A DNA stretch of 64,000 nt from Alphaproteobacteria bacterium (GCA_009377445.1 WHUA01000001.1:1112859-1176858), one strand, 5' to 3'; counted from the stretch's first letter, positions 8,439 to 16,416 are shown. Program-made: numbers and translations. The notes: generated by a model from the letters alone, not told the origin.

Positions 8439-9635
8439 CTAGGAGAGCCACGCCCGCTTGGCCGCCGCGAAACGCCCCGTCGAAAGCGCGCCGCGGATGG
8501 TCGCCATCAGCCGGGTCATGAACGCCATGTTGTGGACCGTGAGGAGCTGGATGCCGAGAATCTCGCCCGCCTTCAGCAGGTGGTGGACGTAGCCGCGCGA
8601 GAAGTCGCGGCAGGCCGGACAGGCGCATTCCGGATCGAGCGGGTCGCGGTCTTCGGCGAAGCGCGCGTTCCTGAGGTTGATCCGGTGGCCGTCGGCCTGG
8701 CGCTGCAGTGCCCAGCCATGGCGGGCGATGCGGGTCGGCGTGACGCAGTCGAAGGTATCGATGCCGAGCGCCACGCCCTCCCATATATCGCGGATGCCGC
8801 CGATGCCGAGCAGATGCACTGGCCGCGCGTCGGAACGCGGCTCCATCGCGTAGCCGACGATGTCGTAGAGCTGGTCCTTGTGATCGCCGAGGCATCCCCC
8901 GACCGCATGGCCGAAGAACGGGCGGGACGCAGCGAATTCCGCGCCTTCGCGGCGAAGGTCCTCGTAGATCCCGCCCTGGATGACGCCATACAGCGCTTGC
9001 CGGCCGTCCTGGCCGCGCTCGAACTCCGCGAGGCAGCGGTCGGCCCAGCGATGGGTCATGGCGAGCGACCGGGCGGTGTAGTCGCGGTCTACGTGGAAGG
9101 GCGTGCACTCGTCGAGAACGACGATCAGGTCGGCGCCGAGCTGGCGCTGGATGGCGATCGATGTTTCGGGCGTCAGCGTGTGGTAGGCGCCGTCGCGCGG
9201 CGAGCGAAACGTCGCGCCCTCTTCCGTGAGCTTGGTGAGCAGCGGGGTGCGCTTGTCGTGCCGGCTGTTCTTGATCTCGTCCGACGCCCCGCCCTGGCCG
9301 AGGCTGAATATCTGGAACCCGCCGCTGTCGGTCAGCATCGGGCCGCTCCATCCGGTGAAGCGGTGCAGGCCGCCCATTCGCTCGACCGTGCCGGCGCCCG
9401 GCTGGATCATCAGATGGTAGGTGTTGGCGAGGATGATGTCGGCATTCACCTCCCGCAGGTCGCGCGGGCTCGCCGCCTTGATGGCGGCCTTGGTGGCGCA
9501 GAAGATGAAGGCCGGCGTCATGAGGGCCCCGTGCGGCGTCTCCAGCCGGCCGAGGCGGGCGCGGCTTCCGCTGTCGCGGGCCAGCACGTCGAAAGCGAAG
9601 CCGGGGTAGCGGCCGGCGGTGGGCTGGGCGCTCAT
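8439..9635 (-). CDS. tgt: tRNA-guanine transglycosylase (Tgt) with altered recognition loop
   Basis: A 398-residue Tgt, which exchanges guanine 34 of GUN-anticodon tRNAs for a 7-deazaguanine base. Catalytic residues are present: Asp103 (LTDSGGFQIF) and nucleophile Asp296 (GIDTFDCVTPTR). The zinc site is Cys337, Cys339, Cys342 and His368. The base-binding loop, GGLAVGE in preQ1-using bacterial enzymes, reads GGCLGDH (246-252), so the position equivalent to Zymomonas Val233 is Gly, as in eukaryotic queuine-using enzymes. There is also an insertion-like stretch (115-140) after SLGQG, and TKAAIKA replaces the usual GTxGTVK. No queA is adjacent. Base specificity may therefore differ from preQ1. 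Family call is secure. Confidence 0.93.
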   Translation of the reverse strand: MSAQPTAGRYPGFAFDVLARDSGSRARLGRLETPHGALMTPAFIFCATKAAIKAASPRDLREVNADIILANTYHLMIQPGAGTVERMGGLHRFTGWSGPMLTDSGGFQIFSLGQGGASDEIKNSRHDKRTPLLTKLTEEGATFRSPRDGAYHTLTPETSIAIQRQLGADLIVVLDECTPFHVDRDYTARSLAMTHRWADRCLAEFERGQDGRQALYGVIQGGIYEDLRREGAEFAASRPFFGHAVGGCLGDHKDQLYDIVGYAMEPRSDARPVHLLGIGGIRDIWEGVALGIDTFDCVTPTRIARHGWALQRQADGHRINLRNARFAEDRDPLDPECACPACRDFSRGYVHHLLKAGEILGIQLLTVHNMAFMTRLMATIRGALSTGRFAAAKRAWLS

Positions 9636-9671
9636 CGGCGGCGCTCCGGGCGGATGGGCCCTTCCGCATGG

Positions 9672-9694
9672 ACTCGCGGATCGAGTCCGCGAGT
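9672..9694. repeat. palindromic intergenic element
   Basis: A perfect 9-bp inverted repeat, ACTCGCGGA (9672-9680) and TCCGCGAGT (9686-9694), with a 5-base loop, flanked by ATGG and GACG. The layout (TGG-A/T-T/C-stem-GATCGAGTCC-stem-TGACG) resembles the short palindromic repeats scattered between genes in many alphaproteobacterial genomes. It lies between tgt and rpmB and is not followed by a T run on the minus strand, so it is not an obvious terminator of rpmB. Only one copy is seen in this window. Confidence 0.55.
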
Positions 9695-9729
9695 GACGAC
9701 TTTATTGAAATCTAACATATTTGGTCATC

Positions 9730-9764
9730 GCCGCACGTGTTGCGGCAATCCACGGACGTGCGGC
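9730..9764. repeat. inverted repeat downstream of rpmB
   Basis: A perfect 9-bp inverted repeat, GCCGCACGT (9730-9738) and ACGTGCGGC (9756-9764), with a 17-base loop that is itself partly GC-rich. It lies 13 nt after the rpmB stop in the direction of rpmB transcription. No T run follows, so it may be an RNA-stabilising or weak termination structure, not a typical intrinsic terminator. Confidence 0.35.
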
Positions 9765-9777
9765 TGTGCCCGCCGCC

Positions 9778-10068
9778 TCAGGCGGCTTTGGCCTTCTTCC
9801 GCAGTATCCGGCGCTTCAGGCGCAGCGCTTCCGTCTGCAGCTTGCGGTTGGGCGTGCCGAGCAGGAACGCGTCCAGGCCGCCCTTGATCTCGATCGTGCG
9901 GATGCCCTTGGGCGTGACGCGCAGGCGCACCATCTCGCCCAGCGCGTCGCTCAGCATCGCGGTAGACTGGAGGTTGGGAAGAAAGCGCCGCTTCGTCTTG
10001 TTGTTCGCATGGCTGACGTTGTGGCCAGACATCGGTTTCGTCCCGGTGATCGTGCAGCGGCGTGCCAT
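9778..10068 (-). CDS. rpmB: 50S ribosomal protein L28
   Basis: A 96-residue L28 of the large ribosomal subunit. It opens with [29 protein letters not shown], the typical L28 start, given here in part: the [20 protein letters not shown] block and the basic C-terminus ([12 protein letters not shown]) identify it. The length is that of alphaproteobacterial L28, longer than the E. coli protein (78) because of a C-terminal extension. It is read leftward and stands alone. Confidence 0.97.
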   Translation of the reverse strand: MARRCTITGTKPMSGHNVSHANNKTKRRFLPNLQSTAMLSDALGEMVRLRVTPKGIRTIEIKGGLDAFLLGTPNRKLQTEALRLKRRILRKKAKAA

Positions 10069-10162
10069 GTCTCAATCCATCTCTCGGGTGCAAAACGGCA
10101 AACGGGCAATCCATCCCAGCGGGACGGGCCGGCGGGTCTTGTATGGCAGCATGGCCGGCACG

Positions 10163-10606
10163 TCAAGCGCCGCCGCGCTTTTCGGCCGCTTCGTCCTCGG
10201 CGCCGGGCCCCAGCGGCTGGCCATAACTGAACTCCACGAAATTGCCGTCCGGATCCCTGAGCCCGCAATAATAGCCGACCGGATAGGGCTCCTGGCGCGG
10301 CTCCCAGACCAGGCAACCCGCCCGGCGACCGCGCTCGGCGATCGCGTCTACCGCCTCCCGGCTTTCCAGGGCGAATCCCAAGTGGCTGAAATCCCGATCG
10401 GATTGCTCCCGGCCCGGCCCGCCGGGCAGCAGCACGAAGACGAACTCATGCTCGCGGCCGGGCTCGGCCATCCAGACGATCCGCTTGCCGGCGTCGTCGG
10501 TCGGCCGGTCGTGCGTCACGCGCATGCCGCAGTAGCTGCGGTAGAAGTCCACGCAGGCTTCTAGGTCGCGGACATGCAGGGCGAGATGCGTCAGGCTCGA
10601 TCCCAT
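10163..10606 (-). CDS. VOC family protein (glyoxalase/dioxygenase fold)
   Basis: A 147-residue protein of the vicinal oxygen chelate fold: two beta-alpha-beta-beta-beta modules beginning LTHLALHVRDLEACVDFY and HLGFALESREAVDAI. Likely metal ligands are His8, His75 or so in the second module, and Glu in DPDGNFVEFSYG near the C-terminus. Members include lactoylglutathione lyase, fosfomycin-resistance enzymes and extradiol dioxygenases; size is close to glyoxalase I, but the substrate cannot be assigned. It lies 21 nt downstream of the Lrp-type regulator in the same direction and may be in its operon. Confidence 0.8.
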   Translation of the reverse strand: MGSSLTHLALHVRDLEACVDFYRSYCGMRVTHDRPTDDAGKRIVWMAEPGREHEFVFVLLPGGPGREQSDRDFSHLGFALESREAVDAIAERGRRAGCLVWEPRQEPYPVGYYCGLRDPDGNFVEFSYGQPLGPGAEDEAAEKRGGA

Positions 10607-10627
10607 GGCCGAGCGTAGCGCGTCGCG

Positions 10628-11080
10628 CTACTGCAGGGAAGGCGGCTTGTCCTCGACGACGCTCGACAGCACGACCGAGGAGACCGTCTCGCCATGCTCG
10701 CGGAATCGCTCCACGGTTCGCTCCAGCCCGGCGAGGCTGGCCTCCGCGACCTTGACCATGAAGCAGGCTTCGCCGGAGATATGATGGCATTCGAGCACTG
10801 CCGGCAACTCGCGGGCGAGGCGCTGGATCGCCTGGAACCGGTCCCCGGCGCAGGTCACCCGGAGAAAGGCGGTGATCGGCAGGCCGGCGGAGCCACGGTC
10901 GACGCGCGCGCGATAGCCTTTAACGACACCCGCCTCCTCCAGCCGGCGCACCCTATCGGCTACCGCCGGCTGCGACAGCCCGATGCGCCGCCCGAGGGCG
11001 CGATAGGATAGCCGCGCGTCGTCCTGCAGGGCTTCGATCAGGCGGCGGTCGATGTCATCGAGCATGGAATTGGCGTTCAT
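10628..11080 (-). CDS. Lrp/AsnC family transcriptional regulator
   Basis: A 150-residue regulator with an N-terminal winged helix-turn-helix (about residues 8-60: LDDIDRRLIEALQDDARLSY, then GLSQPAVADRVRRLEE) and a C-terminal RAM ligand-binding domain (65-145, with CHHISGEACFMVKV). Such proteins form octamers that wrap DNA and usually sense an amino acid; they commonly repress their own gene. The intergenic region upstream is strikingly AT-rich and holds two copies of a palindrome that are the likely operators for this gene and the divergent Asp-box gene. No clear ribosome binding site precedes the ATG at 11080; ATG at 11065 is an alternative. Confidence 0.92.
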   Translation of the reverse strand: MNANSMLDDIDRRLIEALQDDARLSYRALGRRIGLSQPAVADRVRRLEEAGVVKGYRARVDRGSAGLPITAFLRVTCAGDRFQAIQRLARELPAVLECHHISGEACFMVKVAEASLAGLERTVERFREHGETVSSVVLSSVVEDKPPSLQ

Positions 11081-11083
11081 TTA

Positions 11084-11112
11084 TTATCATATGATAGAGA
11101 ATATAGTATAAT
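11084..11112 (+). promoter_or_regulatory. predicted promoter of the Asp-box gene
   Basis: TTATCA (11084-11089) and a perfect TATAAT (11107-11112) with 17-base spacing. The -35 overlaps the first palindrome and the expected start site (about 11119) falls in the second. This is inferred from consensus match only. Confidence 0.6.
11085..11096. promoter_or_regulatory. operator palindrome 1 (TATCATATGATA)
   Basis: A perfect 12-bp palindrome in the intergenic region between the Lrp-type regulator and the divergent Asp-box gene. A near copy lies 31 bp away centre to centre, about three helical turns, which is the phasing expected for an Lrp-family octamer. It overlaps the -35 of the rightward promoter and the predicted start site of the leftward one. 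Confidence 0.65.
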
Positions 11113-11131
11113 TACTATCATATGAAAACAA
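11103..11131 (-). promoter_or_regulatory. predicted promoter of the Lrp-type regulator gene
   Basis: On the minus strand, TTGTTT (11126-11131) and TACTAT (11103-11108) with 17-base spacing; TATACT two bases away is an alternative -10. The leader would be only about 15-20 nt, consistent with the missing ribosome binding site. The element overlaps the rightward promoter almost completely. Confidence 0.4.
11116..11125. promoter_or_regulatory. operator palindrome 2 (TATCATATGA)
   Basis: A second copy of the TATCATATGATA palindrome matching 10 of 12 positions, centred 31 bp from the first. It touches the leftward -35 and the expected start site of the rightward transcript, mirroring the placement of copy 1. 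Confidence 0.6.
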
Positions 11132-11243
11132 CCTTTCCCATCTGATGGACTGTTGAAGCCAATTGGCCGGAACCGGGAGAAAGACTATGCTGGGCTCAAT
11201 CGGACTGAGAAAACGAGGGTTCCAAGCAGCAGGGAGAGCGAAC

Positions 11244-12302
11244 ATGGAAGGCACCGTCTTCGTCGGCGCGGCGCAACCCGCCAGCGGCTCCGGAAACACC
11301 CATACGCGCGGCATCTACCGGCGCAAGGCCGGGCAGAACGAATGGGAGCGCCTTGCCAACGGCCTTCCCGAGAACATGCAAGTGAACTGTATCGCCGCGC
11401 GGCCCGACAATCCCGAGGCGCTCTGTATCGGCAGTCAGCTCGGATTGTTCCACAGCAGCGACGGCGGCGATAGCTGGAAGGACCTGGGGCTGGCGACAGG
11501 CGAGATGGACATCTATTCCATTCTCCTGCATCCGCGCGATCCGGCGACGATCTACGTCGGCATGGATCACAACGCAATCTTCAAGACCACGGACGCCGGT
11601 AAGAACTGGCGCCGGCTGCCGACGGTCCAGCCGGCCGGAGCGATCACCGCCTGCTTTCCCCTTCGCGTTCTCAGGATGGCGGCGGATCCGAGCAATCCGG
11701 AGGAGGTCTATGCCGCGATGGAAGTCGGCGGCATCATCCGCAGCCTCGACGGTGGCGCGACATGGGAGGACGTGAGCCGCGATCTCGTGGAGATGGCGAA
11801 GACGCCGCACCTCAAGAACAAGATACTGAGCGATAGCGAGACGGAAGGGATGATGGACCTGCACGCGCTGGCGATCAGCCCGGCCCAGCCGGCGAAGGTC
11901 TGGGTCGCCAACCGCATGGGGCTGTTCATCAGCGGGGACCGGGGCGAGAGCTGGCGCGAATTCGGCATCCGCCGCTTCTCCGATCTGGCCTATGGCCGGG
12001 ACATCATGGTCAGCCCGCACGACCCGGATGTGTTCTATGCGGCGCTGAGCGTTTCGGCGCGCGGCGACACGGGCTCGCTCTACCGCAGCAAGGACCAGGG
12101 CGAGACCTGGCAGCGCCTGGACCACGGGCACGCGGTCAACAGCACGATGATGACGGTCGCCGTCAGCAGCAGGAATCCCGACCGCATCTGTTGCGCGGCC
12201 CGGCTGGGACAGGTCTTCGGTACGGAGGATGGCGGCAAGTCGTGGCAATCCATGCCGCTGCCGGCCGGCGTCGCGGACGTCCGGGCGATCGCCTGCGTTT
12301 GA
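11244..12302 (+). CDS. six-Asp-box beta-propeller protein (sialidase/YCF48-like fold)
   Basis: A 352-residue repeat protein. Six Asp boxes (S/T-x-D-x-G-x-S/T/N-W) are visible in order: SSDGGDSW, TTDAGKNW, SLDGGATW, SGDRGESW, SKDQGETW and TEDGGKSW, each at a blade turn, with intervening strands such as AARPDNPEALCIGSQLGLF. This fits a six- or seven-bladed propeller like sialidases, Vps10 or YCF48-type proteins. I see no sialidase arginine triad and no signal peptide, so it is probably a cytoplasmic binding protein. ATG at 11244 follows AGGGAGAGCGAAC; ATG at 11187 also has a plausible GGGAGA site. Expression is probably governed by the divergent Lrp-type regulator. Confidence 0.75.
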   Translation: MEGTVFVGAAQPASGSGNTHTRGIYRRKAGQNEWERLANGLPENMQVNCIAARPDNPEALCIGSQLGLFHSSDGGDSWKDLGLATGEMDIYSILLHPRDPATIYVGMDHNAIFKTTDAGKNWRRLPTVQPAGAITACFPLRVLRMAADPSNPEEVYAAMEVGGIIRSLDGGATWEDVSRDLVEMAKTPHLKNKILSDSETEGMMDLHALAISPAQPAKVWVANRMGLFISGDRGESWREFGIRRFSDLAYGRDIMVSPHDPDVFYAALSVSARGDTGSLYRSKDQGETWQRLDHGHAVNSTMMTVAVSSRNPDRICCAARLGQVFGTEDGGKSWQSMPLPAGVADVRAIACV

Positions 12303-12315
12303 GCCGGGGCGGAGG

Positions 12316-15300
12316 CTAATCCCCGAAGGGGTCGCGGCCGGTGGCGCGGCAAAGCAACAGATAGAGCTTGCCGACGTCACCCGTCATGAAGGTGCTGTGC
12401 AGCAGGTTCTCCGGGTCGACCGCCTGGGATTCCTTCAGCAGCCGCTCGAAATAGTCGATGTAGCGCATCGCGTAGCGGCGCATGTCCTCGTCGAGCTTGA
12501 TCTTGTCGGCGATCTGCGCGACCAGGTTCGACTGGCGGCCGCGCAAAAGCGCGCGCGTGAAGATGCCGCGCTCGCCGCGGGTATAGCGCTTCCAGTCGGC
12601 ATCCGGAATATCCGAGCTGAGCAGGCGGGTCAGGTCGATCGAGGTCGAATGCAGATCCTCGACGATGTGGCGCGCCGTCTTCAGGAAGAGATCGCGGCGG
12701 CTCTCCTCCTCCTTCGCCTTCAGGGACTCGGCCTGGCGCGCCGCTTCGCTCGACGCCTGGGTCAGCATGGCCGCCTGACGGTCGAATTCCTGTGTCGCTT
12801 CCTTGGTTTTCTTCGTCGCCGCCTCGACGGAGTCCTTCAGGTCGCGGCCATGCAGCGCCACCGTCTGCCTGATTGTCTCCATCTCGCGCTTCGCGTCGTT
12901 GGTCGTGTTGAGCAGGATCTCCGCCTGGCGCGAAAGGCCGTCGCTGATGTCGCGCACATGCCGGTTGGCCGCTTCTCCGGCGCTGTTCAGCTCCTTGGTG
13001 CGCAGGCGGAAGCCCTCGGCGAGGGAGGCGAGCCGCGACGATACGCCGTCGGATGAATGGGTGAGGCTGCCGACCTGCTGGGAAAAGGCGTCGCCGATCA
13101 GCTTGATGCGCTCGGCCGCTTCGCGCGCCGCGTCCACCAGCTCCTGCGACTCCGCGCGCAGCGCGTCGCGGTTGTCGTTGATCTGCATCCCGGCGCGGAC
13201 CGAGGCCGTCGTCAGGCGCTCCGTCTGCTGCTGGAAGCGCTCGCCGACCTCGTCGATCAGCCGCAGCGCCTCGCGCAGCCCGTCGTTCATGCCTGCCGTC
13301 TGATTGGCGAAGACGCCGCCGGCATCGCCGATCCGGGCGCTCACCGTGTCCGCCGCGCCCAACAGGGCCGCGATCTGGTCGCGCAGGCCCGTTTCTATCT
13401 CGGCTGCGCGCACCTGCGACTCGCTGCTCGATTCCCGCAGCGCGTCGGCGTGGCGGGCGATCTGCGTGTCCACCATCGCGGCGCGTTCCGCCAACGTCCC
13501 GGCCAATTCGCGCAGCGCCTCGGCATCGTTGCCGAGCGAATTGCGGATGCGGTCGGCCTCGGTTCCGGCGCGCTGGGCCGCGTCGGCCAGCTTGTCGGCC
13601 TGCCCGTCGAGCAGGCCGCGTATCTCGCGCACCTGTTCGGCCGCTTTTTCGGCCGCCTCGCGCAGGTTGCCGCCCTGCCGCTCCATCATCTCGCCGATCG
13701 AGCCGGCGTTGGCCGCCGACCAATCCGCGGCTTCACGCAGCTCGGCCGCCTGCGCGCGCAAGGCCTCGGCCATCTCCCTGGTCTTGTCCATGACGGGATC
13801 GAACACGCCGCCGATGTCGCGCATGCCGTCCTGCATGGAGGCGCGGATCTCCGATGCCCGGGCTGCCAGCTGGGCGTCCACTTCCCGCGCCTGGCGCTCG
13901 GTCGTCTCCGCTGCCGCGGTCAGGTGCTCGGTCTGGCGGCGCAGCGCGCCCGCGATCTCCTCCGTGCGGGACGCGACGAGGTCGTTCGACTTGCCGAGGT
14001 GGTCGAACTGCTCGCGCAGGGTGGCGCTCGCCTGCTCGATCTGCGCCGTGGCCTCTTTCGCCGCGTCGCCGAGGTGGCTTGCCTGAAGGCTCGACACGCC
14101 CTCGACGGCTTTCGCCTGCTCGGCCACTGCCGCCGTCATATCCTTGAGCTGCCGGGACTGGCTCTCCAGGGATTCGCAAATGCTGTTGGTGTGAACGCCG
14201 GCCCGCTCCGCGGCGCCCGCGAGCTCATCGCCCTGCTCGCGCATGGCAAAGGTAAGCCGGTTGATCTTCTCGCTCGTCCGGTCCACGGCGGCCGCGAGCG
14301 CGCCCGCCTCGGTCGCGATCGCCGTGTCCAGGCGGTCGGTGAGCTCGGACGACTGTTTCTTGATCGCGGCTTCGATTTCCGCGGTGCGGCTGCCGGCTGA
14401 ATCGAGCAGGCGATCGAGGTCGTGGCCGAGCTTGCCGAAGGCGGTGTCGATATTCTCCGTCAGGGTCGCGGTGCGGCGGGTGAGGCTCTCCGCCATCCGC
14501 TCGACGCGCTCGCCGGCGCGCTCGGTCATGGTGCCGACGGACTTCGAATGCTCCTCGAAGGCGCGCTCCAATCGCTCCGACACGCGGCCGGTGTGCTCGC
14601 GCATCGCATTGATGACTTCGACCGCCTTGCCGGCGATCGCCTCGCCGGCGCTGTCGAGGTCCCGCACGCCCGACTTGATCATCTCTTCGATGGCGCGGGT
14701 CTTCTCATGGGCGGCGTCCGCGGACTGGGATAGCGTTTCGGTATATTGCTTGAACATCATCCCCATGTTGCGCGCCTGATCGGCGGCGCGATCGGAGGCG
14801 CCCGACAGGTCGGAGGATTGCAGCCGCAGCGCGGCATTGATCTGGTCGGTATTTTCCAGCGCGCGGTCGGTGGCGCGGTCCAGGTGATCGGTCTGTTCGG
14901 CAATGCCTTGGGCGATGGCCTGGCGCCTGTCCTCGAGACGGTCGGCGAGCGCGCCCAACGCGTTGAGCTGGCTGCCGAGCGCGCCCTCGATGTTTCCCAT
15001 CTCCGAGGATACCCGCGCCGAGGCGCCGCCGAGCGCGGCGGTCTGCCGTTCCAGCGAGTCCGTCAGTTTCTGAAACTGCGCCGCCGCCCGGTCGCTGGCC
15101 CGCGACAGCTCGTCCGTCTGGCGCCGCAGCGAATCGGATATCCGGCCGATCCGCACCTCGGCGTCGTCGCCGGGATAGGTCAGGAGCTCCAGTTGCCGCT
15201 GCAGCACTTCGGTATAGTGACGGATCTCCAGGCTGCGGCGGAAATAGGCGACGACGATCCAGAGGACCGCCAGCGGCATCGCCGCGCCGGCCGTGAGCGC

Positions 15301-15522
15301 GCCGAGCTCGTGCGGCAGCAGCCGCGTCGCCAGATCCCAGCCAAGCATGTTCTTGACGTAGAAATAGCAGATGCCGGTCCAGATGAGGGACGCCGCCACC
15401 GCGATGATCAGCAGGATGCGCGCGTACAGTCGCGAACGGCCCGACTCGCCACGCGCTCCCGCCTCGCCTTGAGAGGAGGAATGCCGGCCGGAACGGGGCA
15501 GCTGGGTCACCTTGGCAACCAT
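12316..15522 (-). CDS. large membrane-anchored coiled-coil protein
   Basis: A 1068-residue protein of unrecognised family. After a basic N-terminus come two membrane helices (about 32-52 and 72-92), then roughly 800 residues of continuous heptad or hendecad repeats with recurring blocks such as LRRQTDELSRASDRAAAQ, LERQTAALGGASARV and LRRQTEHLTAAAETTE. A non-repetitive C-terminal domain (about 935-1068: FLKTARHIVEDLHSTSIDLT ... TFMTGDVGKLYLLLC) ends the protein. The architecture, two N-terminal membrane helices plus a long cytoplasmic coiled coil, is that of Caulobacter TipN-type polarity factors, but I cannot claim homology. It sits alone, convergent with the Asp-box gene. Confidence 0.7.
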   Translation of the reverse strand: MVAKVTQLPRSGRHSSSQGEAGARGESGRSRLYARILLIIAVAASLIWTGICYFYVKNMLGWDLATRLLPHELGALTAGAAMPLAVLWIVVAYFRRSLEIRHYTEVLQRQLELLTYPGDDAEVRIGRISDSLRRQTDELSRASDRAAAQFQKLTDSLERQTAALGGASARVSSEMGNIEGALGSQLNALGALADRLEDRRQAIAQGIAEQTDHLDRATDRALENTDQINAALRLQSSDLSGASDRAADQARNMGMMFKQYTETLSQSADAAHEKTRAIEEMIKSGVRDLDSAGEAIAGKAVEVINAMREHTGRVSERLERAFEEHSKSVGTMTERAGERVERMAESLTRRTATLTENIDTAFGKLGHDLDRLLDSAGSRTAEIEAAIKKQSSELTDRLDTAIATEAGALAAAVDRTSEKINRLTFAMREQGDELAGAAERAGVHTNSICESLESQSRQLKDMTAAVAEQAKAVEGVSSLQASHLGDAAKEATAQIEQASATLREQFDHLGKSNDLVASRTEEIAGALRRQTEHLTAAAETTERQAREVDAQLAARASEIRASMQDGMRDIGGVFDPVMDKTREMAEALRAQAAELREAADWSAANAGSIGEMMERQGGNLREAAEKAAEQVREIRGLLDGQADKLADAAQRAGTEADRIRNSLGNDAEALRELAGTLAERAAMVDTQIARHADALRESSSESQVRAAEIETGLRDQIAALLGAADTVSARIGDAGGVFANQTAGMNDGLREALRLIDEVGERFQQQTERLTTASVRAGMQINDNRDALRAESQELVDAAREAAERIKLIGDAFSQQVGSLTHSSDGVSSRLASLAEGFRLRTKELNSAGEAANRHVRDISDGLSRQAEILLNTTNDAKREMETIRQTVALHGRDLKDSVEAATKKTKEATQEFDRQAAMLTQASSEAARQAESLKAKEEESRRDLFLKTARHIVEDLHSTSIDLTRLLSSDIPDADWKRYTRGERGIFTRALLRGRQSNLVAQIADKIKLDEDMRRYAMRYIDYFERLLKESQAVDPENLLHSTFMTGDVGKLYLLLCRATGRDPFGD

Positions 15523-15755
15523 GTGCCGAGCCTACGTCAAACCGTAACGCTTGTGCATCCCAATTCTGTCGCCCGCCGCCGATTTTTGCCGGTGGACGCG
15601 GGCATTAACACTTTGAGGAAACGGCGCATTTCCGCGCGATCCGGCGCCCGTTAGCAAAAGTGCGAGCGGTTCTCCCCGCTTGGAAAGGCGGCGGGCCGGG
15701 CCTATGATCCGCCATCCAACCGGCCGTCCTGGCAACCGTCCCAACAACCGTCGAC

Positions 15756-15768
15756 GGAGGGCGTCATC
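15756..15768 (+). promoter_or_regulatory. ribosome binding site and ATC start of upp
   Basis: GGAGG (15756-15760) is followed after 5 nt by ATC (15766-15768), the only codon with suitable spacing that keeps the conserved upp N-terminus. Between the in-frame stop TAG at 15652 and ATG at 15838 there is no ATG, GTG or TTG in frame. Confidence 0.6.
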
Positions 15769-16416
15769 CGCAAGCATCGCAAATTCGAGAATCTGTTCGT
15801 CCTCGATCATCCGCTGATCCAGCACAAGCTCACCCTGATGCGCCGCGCGGACACGCCGACCGGCCAGTTCCGGCAGCTACTCCGCGAGATATCGCTGCTG
15901 ATGGGCTACGAGCTGACGCGGCCCTTGCCGCTGACGACCGAACGTATCGTCACCCCGCTTGCCGAGATGGACGCGCCGATATTGTCCGGGCGCAAGCCGG
16001 TGATCGTGTCGATCCTCAGGGCGGGACTCGGCATGGCGGAAGGACTGCACGAGCTCATACCCAATGCGCGGCAAGGCCATATCGGCCTCTACCGGGACCC
16101 CAAGACGCACAAGCCCGTCGAATATTACGCCAAGCTGCCGGAGCCGTCCGGCCGGCTCGCCATCCTCGTGGACCCGATGCTGGCGACGGGCAACTCGGTG
16201 CGCCATGCGATCGACTTGCTCAACCGGCACGGATTCGCCGACCAGAACATACGCCTCATGGTGCTGGTCGCCGCGCCCGAGGGCGTCGCCAACGTCGAGT
16301 CGGCGCATCCTCAGGTGCAGATCTTCGCCGCCTCGCTCGACCAGAAGCTCAATGAGAATGCCTATATCGTGCCTGGACTCGGCGACGCCGGCGACCGTCT
16401 GTTCGGCACCAAGTGA
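15766..16416 (+). CDS. upp: uracil phosphoribosyltransferase, probable ATC start
   Basis: Converts uracil and PRPP to UMP (pyrimidine salvage). The PRPP loop [16 protein letters not shown], the uracil-binding C-terminus [16 protein letters not shown], and the N-terminal block [15 protein letters not shown] are all present. That last block, conserved in the family (E. coli: DHPLVKHKLGLMR-like), lies upstream of the first in-frame ATG (15838), so starting there would remove about 24 residues including the oligomer and PRPP-contact region. From ATC at 15766 the protein is 216 residues, close to the usual 208-210. An ATC start is very rare; a sequencing error of one base in an ATG is the alternative. 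DUF2937 gene follows 6 nt after the stop. Confidence 0.85.
   Translation: MRKHRKFENLFVLDHPLIQHKLTLMRRADTPTGQFRQLLREISLLMGYELTRPLPLTTERIVTPLAEMDAPILSGRKPVIVSILRAGLGMAEGLHELIPNARQGHIGLYRDPKTHKPVEYYAKLPEPSGRLAILVDPMLATGNSVRHAIDLLNRHGFADQNIRLMVLVAAPEGVANVESAHPQVQIFAASLDQKLNENAYIVPGLGDAGDRLFGTK

Noticed and set aside
15838..16416. upp starting at the first ATG
   Set aside because: It would remove the conserved N-terminal block [13 protein letters not shown] and leave the gene without the ribosome binding site at 15756-15760.
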